The notes below the pieces were generated by a model. That model saw nothing but the letters and a program-made list of their open reading frames with translations, did not search any database and had not been told where the DNA came from. A stretch of DNA of 64,000 nucleotides from Glebionis coronaria (lineage: Eukaryota; Streptophyta; Magnoliopsida; Asterales; Asteraceae): positions 218,162,592-218,226,591 of the forward strand of contig CM046882.1 in the NCBI GenBank assembly GCA_025667525.1, read 5' to 3'. Position numbers and translations under genes: made by a program. This document shows positions 38,401 to 47,854 of the stretch, piece by piece; positions within the stretch are counted from its first letter, which is position 1, and every line of letters begins with the position of its first letter.

Positions 38401-38873
38401 CTCGATTCTAATTTCCTCGATTTACGTGCTCTCGGGTTGTTTTACGAAAAACTTTTTTTATAAATTATGAATCTACGGCACAAAACGATTCTAATAAAAA
38501 TTGTCTCATCAAAAACGTAAATACGTAAACCTAGGGTTTCCGGTTTAGTCGTAAAAGACGCTAAATTATGAACGTAAGTCCTAATCTCTTCTCGTAAATT
38601 TGTGAGTTTATGAACCAACACAAATTTAAAACTCCAAAATAATATTCACGGATAAATTTATTTCCTTAAATGTCGGACTGTCACCAAAGACGGTGTATGT
38701 AAACGTAAGCATGTAACATAGAATCCTCCGGTTTAGACGTAGTCGATGCTACTTCAAGACGTAAATCCAAATTTCTTCCCAAAAATAAGTGAGTTCATAT
38801 TATAACATTAAAATAATGTTTTCAAATAAATATTGAGAATAAAATATCGACCATAAATTGACGGATTGTCACA
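35416..38873 (-). repeat. 5' LTR of gypsy D
   Basis: A 3,458-bp direct repeat of 26516-29984 with the same TG...CA ends. On the minus strand its end (GGGGGTGTTACA) leads into the PBS at 35412, which fixes the element's orientation. Confidence 0.92.
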
Positions 38874-38878
38874 AGGTA

Positions 38879-39219
38879 TATAATGGATAAGAGATGTTTT
38901 CACAATGCCTAGTGAGGTTAAGGAAAGAAGATAGGTCACTGAGTTGAGGAGAGTTGAAAGGTTTTGGTGGTGGTGGAAGAATTTCCTTTTCACTGGTAAT
39001 TGGATTTATAGAGTAAGTATCATTCCAATATTGAATCGGAGAGAAAGAGGAATTTTTGGAGGATTTTGGAGAAGAGGAATCATGAGGATTCTTTTTCTTT
39101 TTGATTGAAATGAATTTAACCGAGGTTTTCGGTTTTTTTGAAAGCTTAGAAGAAGAAGCTTTAGGTTGAGAAGTTTGTGATAAAGAAATTTCAAGGTTAG
39201 GAAAGGAAGAATTAGGCAT
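38879..39219 (-). pseudogene. element E small ORF b, N-terminal part (split by gypsy D)
   Basis: The frame starts at the ATG at 39219 (MPNSSFPNLEISLSQ), is rich in Ser, Lys and Pro (SKKPKTSVKFISIKKKKNP) and contains EILPPPPKPF. It reaches PLYT at the D insertion. Removing D and one AGGTA joins it in frame to 26510-26320, for 178 codons in all. The basic, low-complexity N-terminus could bind nucleic acid. I recognise no family. A palindromic spacer 190-250 bp upstream resembles the one before small ORF a. Confidence 0.6.
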
Positions 39220-39992
39220 TATGAGGGATGAAGAAAAGAACTCCCAAAAGAGAAGAATTTAAAGAAAATAGACAAGGCAAAGATTTGAAATGAAAAAGAA
39301 AGGTTTTAGGAAATGTTTAGCCAAATTAGGTTAACAAAGAATCTTAACCAAGACAGTGGTCAAAGAAGAAAGTCCAAAAACGAATTTACCAAGCGCGGCT
39401 CTTTAAAATAGCCCACTGTTCCATATCGATATGGATCCGCCTGAGGGATAAGGAACAGCGTCCAGTGGACAGCAAACCTTAATTTTCAAAAATTTTGGAG
39501 AAAAATAAGACTTTTTCAAAATTTTGCAAATATTGGATTTTTACCTCTTTTAACACTAGAGTATGCTAGGGTTGCATAAAAGCAACACATTCACAAAGAA
39601 TGTCTTGAAAAAGGGTGACAAAATATTTAGATAACATTTTGGTCCAATTTTAAGTCAAGTTTTTAGATGTTGTAATAGATTTAGGTTCAATTTTAAATAA
39701 ATTGAAGTTGTTTAATGTGATCACATAGATTAAAGCACATAAAAAAATTCCATATATCATCCACATGAGAAAATCATGAGGGAAAAGAAAGGAAATACAG
39801 GAAATCAAAGGACAATTAACTACTACAAAGATAGCTAACAAATAGGTCTTCAATTCATAGATCTCTTTGGCTTGACCTTCTTTAAAAATCATGTTATTTT
39901 GAAAATAGTCATTCATCTCGTAGGAGGAGGCATGGAGAACAAGGCAAGAGAGAAATCATGCAACCTTCTATGAAGACCAAGCATCTCCAACC
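39220..39992 (-). other. element E spacer between the small ORFs
   Basis: No credible gene is seen. The spacer contains CACTGGACGCTGTTCC and the palindrome CCATATCGATATGG at 39411-39465, which is related to the spacer before small ORF a and to the U3 palindrome. The minus-strand frame at 39650-39916, with hydrophobic runs, is unsupported. Confidence 0.5.
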
Positions 39993-40561
39993 TTAGGTTT
40001 TGAATGATGTAGTTATTTCAGAAAGAACAACAAAATTCTCGTTATAGAGATAACATGGGCAATTTGCACCATGAGCTTCTAGGAACCCAAAGAAGTAAGG
40101 ATCACCCATGAAGTGAGGGATATGAATGCCCAAAATAGGAGCATTAGTGTTAGATGGTGGAGGAGGTGGTGGAGGCATAGTGTCCAAGGGTGAGATGGGT
40201 GAATTTGGTGGAGTGAAGGAGAGGTGACCAAAGGCTCAATTACAAAGGGGATACTTTGTAGAGGTTGAGGTTGAGAAATCCCATCCTAATGAGGACTAGG
40301 GGTGAAGGGTGAAGAAAGCTCATTCATTCTTGATTAGAATGAAGAGAAGGTAGAACCATGTGAATGGTTAGTACCATGGGATGAGTTTGTCTTGCATGGA
40401 GCAAGGGGTGGTGAAGGTGAAGATGAAATGAGAATGGGATATATCTCATTTTTGGGAGTGTGAAAAGATGAAGAACCAATGTTAGGTATCTTAATCTTAA
40501 TTTTGAGTCTTCTTTTTGAGGAGGAAGTTTTGGAAGAGGTGGATCTTCTAGTGGACACCAT
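39993..40561 (-). pseudogene. element E small ORF a (broken paralogue of ORF b)
   Basis: It starts at the ATG at 40561 (MVSTRRSTSSKTSSSKRRLK), a basic Ser/Thr-rich N-terminus followed by Pro/Ser-rich sequence. Stops at about 40334 and 40292 and a frameshift near 40190 break it. The last part (about 40178-39993) reads MPPPPPPPSN and then HGANCPCYLYNENFVVLSEI, whose HG-x2-C-x-C group matches HGSSCACC of ORF b. I see the two as tandem duplicates, each with its own upstream palindromic spacer. The function is unknown. Confidence 0.5.
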
Positions 40562-41154
40562 GGTTGTGTTATGGTTTAAAGAAGAGTTGAAGGGATGAAG
40601 AACACAATCAACAAGAGAGGGTTAAGAAGAGAAGGGAATGATCCAAACTAGTAATGGGTTAAAATCATTTTAGGTAAATAATGAAATTAGGTACCCTAGT
40701 TTAGGAAAGTGCAGGTTTTTCAAATTTTTTTATCAAAGTTTTACACAGATTAAGGAAAACATAGTAAAGTAAGGATTCTGTTGAAACAGGGACATGCGGT
40801 TCCTTATGTAGGTCCGTGGTTCTTTATCGCTAAGGAACCACGGGTTCGATATGGAACCGCGTCCAGTGTTGTTCAAAAGTGACACTTCCTCAAACTTTGG
40901 TCAGCCCAGATTTCACACAGGTAAATAGCAAGACAAAGTTAACTATAAATCAAAATCTAGGAAGCTAACAAACACATAATGAGCACAAAGCTATGTAAAT
41001 CGAAAGAACGACTACATAGTTAATAAAGGATTAAAATAGTTAGTATCCAAACATAATGTATTAGTAATCAACCATAACAACAAAAAAAATAACAATAAAT
41101 AGTTCAACAATTCAAACATGTTTACAAACATGCTAACCTTGATAAGCCAATGCT
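40562..41154 (-). other. element E spacer upstream of small ORF a
   Basis: No gene is seen. Nested inverted repeats occupy 40796-40860: an inner pair with arms like GTGGTTCTTTATC, and outer arms GCGGTTCC(TT)AT / ATATGGAACCGC. CACTGGACGCGGTTCCATATC-type sequence is shared with the spacer before ORF b. It could be a duplicated internal promoter. Confidence 0.5.
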
Positions 41155-42378
41155 TCATTTCTTCTTCTTGCCAAGTCCCTTGATCAATTTGGTTATGTTC
41201 TTGAGCGTTCCTCTTGACTCCACTCGATGATCATACAACTCACCTTGGGTTTTAAGATTAGCTCGGTAGACATCCGCAAGACCGAAGTTTTCGAGAAGTC
41301 CACTAGTTGCATAGTGAGGAGGAGGGATGATTTCTTCTAACCCTTCCATGAAAGATTCCATGGATGGGTGGGAGTTACTCGAAGAACCAACATGAGCACT
41401 TGTGCCTATGCCACTAACATCACTTGATGACATATCATAGTCCTCATCATCGGACTCTTATGGATCGGACTTTCTAGAACCTCGATCACTTCTATCTTTT
41501 CGTGGTTGTACCTTTTTAATAGGTAGCATGACACGTTCGACCGAACGAAAGCGATAAATGTTGATGTCGGGATAGTCTTCACCAACCTTCTTAAGAAGGC
41601 GAGTAAGGAGCATGGCATAGGGAAGATTTGGGTTGGGTTTGGAAAGAGCATAAGTGATTCGTCGAGCGATATAGTATGCGAGATTGTACTTGGCGTGGGT
41701 AGCGATGCAACATAACATGTGCGCCATACACGCCGGAATATGATCCCGGTTTCCGCCAAGACAAAATACATTCTCCCTAAGGATGTCGGCCCAACGGACC
41801 ATACAATCAGTTAGGTCGCTTAAGAGAAACCCATAGCGTTTTACTCGGCGCTTGGTAGAGTTGAGGCTTCTTACAACGTTTCCACTACGCTCTTTACAAA
41901 TGACATCGAGAATGAAGTCAAGGTCAACCTATTTATTTTCATCTCGAGCACAGTCGAATGGTTCAAGAAGATAATCAAGTTTCCATTTATTAGTAAATCG
42001 ACAAGTGCCCACAAATGGAACACGAAGAGCTTGACCAAAGTCTTCAGGAGAGAGTTTAATGAGTCGACCCTCAAGGATGATCCTAACATATACTTTATCA
42101 TCATCATAAATGAGAGAGTATATGCTAAAGAACTCTAAGAGAAATTCGGAATATATATCCTCTTTGATGTCCAACAAACAATCAAACCCAAGTTGTCCTA
42201 ACATTGATCGAGTATATATATATCCCTTAATATCCTATTCGACAACTCTACCCTCGTGAAAGCAACGTTTTTGGAGTGAGGAATAGGTGTTAGTAAGTTG
42301 AGAGGAAGCACACATTTGGAAAAGGTTTGGCATGTATTGTCTAGTGTGTCGGTGGTCTTGTTGATATTCCGAAGGCAT
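41155..42378 (-). pseudogene. element E ORF1, Gag/plant-transposon-like protein (three stops)
   Basis: One frame runs from the ATG at 42378 (MPSEYQQDHRHTRQY) to KGLGKKKK at 41155, 407 codons, interrupted only by stops at 42235-42237, 41929-41931 and 41458-41460, with no frameshift. The middle (SLIYDDDKVYVRIILEGR, then LSPEDFGQALRV, later CMAHMLCCIATHAKYNLAYY and LPYAMLLTRLLKK) has the layout of the plant 'putative transposon protein'/ATHILA-ORF1-type domain found in many LTR elements. The C-terminus is Ser-rich, then basic. A similar layout is visible in the accessory ORF of the copia copies. Family assignment is from memory. Confidence 0.6.
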
Positions 42379-42444
42379 GATTGTAGCTAAATACAATAAA
42401 CACAAATATTTTGTTGGTAATAAATTAAGGCCAGATCACTTGAG

Positions 42445-42551
42445 CGCTGACAAGAACAAAACAAGCGTTGACAGGAACAAAGCAAGCGCTGACAGCTCAA
42501 GCGTTGACAAGTTAAAGTCAAGCGTTGACAGATTGAAGACAAGCACTGATG
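42445..42551 (+). repeat. 21-bp-phased CGYTGACA array in the LTR U3
   Basis: Six sites lie upstream of the LTR TATA box; the last has decayed to CACTGATG. The spacing is exact, and the array is repeated at 53916 onward in the 3' LTR. The same motif and spacing occur inside gag, the linker, the non-coding block and the accessory ORF. Confidence 0.9.
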
Positions 42552-42681
42552 GAAGATATAAGCTACACGTTTATTATATTCTAGAATACTTCTAGTAAGG
42601 ATAGAAACGACAATGTATTTTCTATGTTTATCTTTACCTCGAATAGTTGATACGTAGCTTATTGTACAAGGCTTCTTAGTC

Positions 42682-42689
42682 TATAAAAG
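42682..42689 (+). promoter_or_regulatory. LTR TATA box of copia A
   Basis: TATAAAAG in the middle of the LTR is conserved in B (54992-54999) and in the 3' LTR of C. It is the likely RNA polymerase II core promoter of the element. Confidence 0.7.
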
Positions 42690-42938
42690 AAGGCCTTTAG
42701 GTTAATGTTTAATATCAAGTTTTATATAAGTTTCAGTCGTAAACATCTTTCATTGTAAGCAAGTTCGATATTGATAATCAAAGTGAAAGTTTGTTTATAT
42801 CTTGTGTGTTCTTGTTTAAGTGTTAAATTCCGCATAACACTTAGATTCACAAAGCATATACAAAGGTTTCTCTACATGTTATACTTGATCTAATCTCGTA
42901 TACACAAAGCTAATCGATCTAAGTTTGGGATCAACAAG

Positions 42939-42950
42939 TGGTATCAGATC
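42939..42950 (+). other. primer binding site of copia A
   Basis: TGGTATCAGATC starts two bases after the LTR. The initiator-Met tRNA complement has G in place of the last T (TGGTATCAGAGC, as in B and C), so A has one mismatch. Confidence 0.85.
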
Positions 42951-43054
42951 TTGTTGAGGAACTTTTGATCTTTGAAGAACACCAGAACAATACACGAACA
43001 CCAAAACCCTAATTTTCTCAGAAACCCTAAAAACACCAAAACCCTAACAACATC

Positions 43055-45928
43055 ATGTCTGAAGCAATAACCACCTCCAATTCACCCTTACCAAACATCA
43101 GGATTCCCATGCTTGATGCAACCAACTTTGACTTATGGAAGTTCAACTTTGAACAATATCTGGGGATCTATGACTACACACTCTGAGAGATTATTGAATA
43201 TGGAAACTCATTCAATAAGGCTCAAAAGATTCTTGATGCCATTAGTCAAAGAACAGCTGTTGAAGGATGCCCTGAAGAGGATAAGAAAGAAAAACCTGGA
43301 GATGGTAGAGCTGTAGGTGCTGAAGATATTGCAAAGAAAAGGGTTGACATGAAAGCCCTAAATATTTTAAAAGTCTCTTTGGGACAAGAAAACCAGCACA
43401 AATATAGAGGCTATGAATCTGCTAAGGATCTTTGGGAAGCACTTGAAGTTGCATATGGTGGCAATGCAGATACTAAGGAAGAAAAGAAAAAGCAACTTCT
43501 GCATGATTATGCTGTCTTCAAAGCTCAACCTAATGAGAAACTGAGTAGTGTGAGAAGCAGATTGCTTGACATCACAAGCAAGTTGTCCTTCATGGGGAAA
43601 CAAGTTGGTGATGTTGACACCAATGCTACCTTTCTTAAAAGTCTTGGTGACGCATGGAAGATTGAGGCAAGATCTATTCTTGCCAATAATACTTATAAGA
43701 GCTCCTCGTTTGATGACATCTACAACAAACTAAGACTATTGGAAGATGAAACTCTTTCAGCACATGGAAGCAAACCTAGCACCAGCAACATGGCCTTCTT
43801 CTCTCATAGTGAAGGTCAATTCAATCAGAAGGACTCTTTTATGCATCCAGTTACTAGATCATCATTTGTCAGCGCTGGAACAAGTCCAGTCAACGTCTCC
43901 TTTTCAGACGCTGACACATTCATGAATGACTCCCCAAGAGTTAAACCTGCTGGTTTGGATTTGGATACTGTGTGTGCTTACATTGCTTCTTTGCCCAATG
44001 GTTCAGTGATTACATATGAGGACCTTGAGCAGATAAGTGATGAGCACTTGGAAGAGATGGACATCAAGTGGAACATGGCTCTTGCTAGTATAAGAGCAAA
44101 TAGGTGGAATAGAAGGTTCAAGAAGAAGATGACCTTCAATGCTAAAGACACTGCTGGATTTGATAAATCCAAAGTTGAATGCTACAACTGTCATCGTATG
44201 GGGCACTTCATGAGGGAATGCAGATCTCCTAGAAGATCTGATGCTGGTAAACCCTCAAGTCAGGTTGTTAAAGCTCAAGATTCCAAAGCCATGGTTGCAG
44301 TTCAAGGAATTAATGGTACTGGATGGGATTGGAGCTATCTGGCTAAGAATGCTGAAGAGGACAAAGCTTTGGTTGCTGATATTGAAGAAGAAGAGCATGT
44401 TGAATATGCTCTCATGGCACACTCCTCCTCTTCATCTGATAATGAGGTATATGATGATGCTTTTTGTAGAAAAGGTTGTAGGTTAAACACTGATAGACTT
44501 AACAAAGAGGTGTTAAAACTAAAAGATGATATGAGCACTGAAAGGTGTAAATTGTCCAATTACCAACTAGCTCTTACTGAAACTGAGAAAACCGTTTCTG
44601 AATACAAGAAAATGGAATTTGATTTAAAAGATAAGATCAATATCTTAAAACATGAGCTAGAGGGTAGTATGGATATTAGAAATATCATGACAAAGGTCAA
44701 TAGAGACCTACAGGCTAAGTTAGATGAGGCAATTAAGAATAAAGATAATGTTGACCTCAAGATTCAAAGATTTGATAGAGCCACCCAAACCCTAGGAGAC
44801 TGTGTAGCTAAACAAAGGGATCCTAAGGACATGACTGGGATTGGGATGAATGATTACTCTCTGGTTCCACCACCAGCTGGTGACTTCTATCGTGTCCTTA
44901 GAAAGGATTTATCTTGGACTGGTATACCAGAATGCCAAGAAGAGGAATTCGTTCCTCCACCAAGAGTTGTCACTCCAGTGGAAGAGTATCAACAAAAACT
45001 GACTGACCTAAATGAGTGGAAGAAAGCTAACCCTACTTTATTTGTGAAGGGAGGTTTACTATGTGAAAGTCCCAATGAACCACCACCTATTAAGGTTACT
45101 CACCCAGTCACTGGTAAAGCTGTTGACCTAGGCTCAAACACTGTTAGAAGACCTACCATTAAATATGCAGAGATGTATAGGAATAATAGGTCACCCAAGA
45201 GCCAAGTTAACAATCATGGAACATGTTTCTTCTCTTCTAGACCTAAGAGTGTGTCTAAGAAAGCCTGTTATACTTGTGGTAGCTTTTCACATTTGGCATA
45301 CAAGTGTGTCAACGCTCCCAAAGCCAGCGCTGATAGGAACAATTTCAGCGCTGATAGGAAAAAAGTCAACGTTGTTAGGAAGTCAAACGTTGTCAGACCC
45401 AAACCTTGTGTGCAGCAAAGTCCACAAGTGATTAGACCTGCCCCATTCTTTTCTAGAAGGTCTAACACTCATGGACAAAGACCTTTTCAAAAGACAAACA
45501 CCTGGTCAAATAGGCAATGGATTCCTGTAGCAAACCCTAGGTTCAACGCTGACAAGGGTAATTTCAGCGTTGACAGGACAAAATCCAACGCTGACAGAAA
45601 CGTGACCAGACCTAAATATTTGCAGCCACAAGGTAAGGGGTCTAAAGCTTCTTCAAGCTTAACATGGAGACCCAAGAAAGATCAAAACCCTAATAATAAT
45701 GGAATTTCAAAGACTTGCAATAGATTTAATTACATTTCAAAGGTCATTACAAAACCTATTGGGGTTAACTGGGTATTTCATCCTAAAAGGCATGAGAATG
45801 GGGTTGTTGTGAGAACTAAGTCTGTTCTTATTGAACAACCAGATGAATCCAAGTCTTCTGAGACTTGGGTTCCAAAGAAAACTAATTTGTTTTCTTTATG
45901 TGCAGGGCATTCAAAGACAGATCAATGA
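43055..45928 (+). pseudogene. copia A gag, long two-knuckle Gag (one stop)
   Basis: This is the structural protein that would form the virus-like particle and package RNA. The ATG at 43055 (MSEAITTSNSP) starts 957 codons; the only break is TGA at codon 44 (43184-43186), a Trp codon in copy B. Residues 20-210 are the copia capsid-type helical region. The first CCHC knuckle, CYNCHRMGHFMREC, is at 44180-44221. Residues about 430-560 are Lys/Glu/Leu-rich and probably coiled coil. A second knuckle, CYTCGSFSHLAYKC, is at 45266-45307. Copia Gag usually has one knuckle and is about half this length. Motif arrays at 43873, 45313 and 45547 encode repeated [SN]-[AV]-D-[KR]. The terminator is followed by protease in another frame. 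Confidence 0.9.
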
Positions 45929-46500
45929 TTATGGATATTGGGATAGTGGATGCTCAAGGCACATGACAGGAAAGGAAGACTATCTGACGAACTTCACTCC
46001 TATTAAAGATGGTGACAAGGTATACTTTGGAGGGGGATATGGCACCATTACAGGCAAAGGAACCCTTCTCACTAATAATCTGCGTTTTGAAAATGTCTTC
46101 CTGGTAAAAGAACTTGATTATAATCTGTTTAGTGTATCACAAGTTTGTGATAACAAAAATAAGGTTCTTTTCACTGATACTGAGTGTTTGGTATTAAGCA
46201 AGGATTTTAAGATCCCTGATGAGAAGTATATTGAGTATAGAACACCTAGGCATAAGGACATATATAATGTGAATTTAAATGGGATTCAAGTGAATACAAA
46301 TATGTCTTGTTTTTATGCTAAGGCCTCAGTAGATGAAAGTAATTTGTGGCACAGGAGACTAGGGTACATAAATTTTAAAAATATAAATAGACTTGTGAGG
46401 CTTGGTTTAGTTGATGGTTTGCCTGAGAAGGCCTTCCACAATGACCACTCTTGTGTTGCATGTCTTAAAGGCAAGCAGCACAAGGTCTCATTCAAGTTAA
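45870..46500 (+). pseudogene. copia A protease and integrase N-terminus (pol frame)
   Basis: Pol starts in a frame shifted against gag, overlapping its last codons (KLICFLYVQGIQRQ). The aspartic protease active site is DSGCSRHMTG with the Asp codon at 45942. The integrase zinc-binding region follows: WHRRLGYINF with the first His at 46350, and CVACLKGKQH. The second His of the HHCC set is Tyr here (46365-46367), whereas B keeps His. A one-base deletion near 46497 shifts the frame, so the protein would stop at 46568 instead of entering the integrase core. Confidence 0.85.
45884..45905 (+). promoter_or_regulatory. splice-acceptor-like tract at the gag-pol border
   Basis: A T-rich run ending TTTCTTTATGTGCAG precedes GGC just before the protease. 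C has the same CAG; B has TAG. It lies where the reading frame changes. No donor was assigned, so the role is a hypothesis. Confidence 0.35.
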
Positions 46501-46504
46501 GCAG

Positions 46505-47854
46505 GTGCATACTAGTTCCAGACCTCTTCATATGCTTCACATGGACCTCTTTGGTCCAACAAATATAGAGAGTTTGAATGGCAAGTCATACTGTTTTGTT
46601 GTCACTGATGACTTTTCTAGGTTTACTTGGACATTCTTTCTAGCTATGAAGAGTGACACAGCTGATGTTCTTATTGATTTTATCACTCAAATTGAGAAAA
46701 GGTCTGGACATGAGGTTAAAATGCTTAGGAGTGATAATGGTGGAGAATTTAGGAACAAGAAGCTAGATGATTTTTGTGCCAGGAAGGGAATTACTCGGCA
46801 ATTCAGTATTTCTAGAACCCCACAACAAAATGGGGTTGCTGAAAGGAAAAATAGAACCCTAATTGAAGCAGCCAGAACAATGTTGGCTGATGCTCACTTT
46901 CCTATAGCCTTTTGGGTTGAGGCTATTAATACAGCATGTTATGTGCAAAATAGAGCATTGGTTAACAAAATTCAGAACAAAACACCTTATGAGTTACTTT
47001 GGGGTAGAAAACCTAACATTGGTTTTCTCAGACCTTTTGGTTGTCATGTAGTAGTTTTAGACACTAGTGATGCCTTAGGGAAATTTAGTGCCAAAGGTGA
47101 TGAAGGTTACTTCATGGGGTATTCAGTGCAGAGCAAGGGTTATAGGGTTTATCTTAAAGAGGACAAACGTATTGTTGAAAGAGTACATGTTAGGTTCTTA
47201 GAGAATAAACCTAGTGATCCTGAAAGTGGTCCTAATTGGTTGTTTGATTTGGAACCCTTATCTAGAACTTTAAATTATATGCCTGTCACTAATCCAGACA
47301 TTGTGAAGGTAACTTCAAATGTTGTGGAGGAACAAGTTGTTAATGTTTCAGGTACACAGGTTCATGAGAAGGTTGGATCACAAGCAGAAAAGGCATCTCC
47401 TACATTTGAATATGTCACAATTCCCATTTGGACAGATGCTTTTGCTGCTGCTGCTGCTGCTGCTGGACAAGATAATGGTAGTCTCCAAATACCACCAGAT
47501 ACAAACATGCATGGTTCTTCAGGCGCTGACAAAGGCAAATCTAGCGCTGACAAGACCAATTCAGACGTTGATGGCTCAGACGTTGACAACAACAGTTCAA
47601 GCGTTGTTAGCCCAAGCGCTGACAAACAAGGTTCAGACGTTGACAACACCTTTGCACATCTTTTCTCTTCCACTTTTGAACAAGGAGGACCTTCCAATGT
47701 TTATGAAGAGATTCCTGTTGATCAAAGAGAGTCTGATGAAGAAGATATTGGCAACATGGAGCGTGAAGTTGAGGACACCAGACTTTTTGAAGGAGGAGTT
47801 CTCACTTCCACAATGAAGAATCACCCCACATCTCAATCATTGGTGATATTATGA
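46505..47854 (+). pseudogene. copia A integrase core and linker
   Basis: The integrase core inserts the cDNA in the nuclear genome. All three catalytic residues are present: Asp in MDLFGP (46544), Asp in LRSDNGGEF (46733) and Glu in NGVAERKNRTL (46841). The GKFSAKGDEGYFMGYS region typical of copia follows. The linker to RT has an eight-residue Ala run coded by GCT repeats (about 47441-47464) and seven TGACA motifs (47524-47645) that encode SADK, DVDG and DVDN groups. A one-base loss near 47825 shifts the frame before RT. The open frame's first Met is internal to the original polyprotein. Confidence 0.88.

Larger units (their letters stand above)
42412..42936 (+). repeat. 5' LTR of copia A
   Basis: It runs TGTTGGTAATAAATTAAGG to GGGATCAACA. 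The first 140 bp hold six motifs of type CGYTGACA, whose first bases are at 42445, 42466, 42487, 42502, 42523 and 42544 (spacing 21, 21, 15, 21, 21). Confidence 0.95.

Noticed and set aside
39650..39916. Minus-strand 88-codon frame with membrane-like segments
   Set aside because: It lies in the spacer between the two small ORFs of E, with no paralogue and low-complexity AT-rich coding. I could not support it.
42445..42551. Regularly spaced direct repeats resembling a CRISPR array
   Set aside because: Units are 8-10 bp with 21/15-bp period in a plant retrotransposon LTR. There are no long repeats, unique 30-bp spacers or cas genes.
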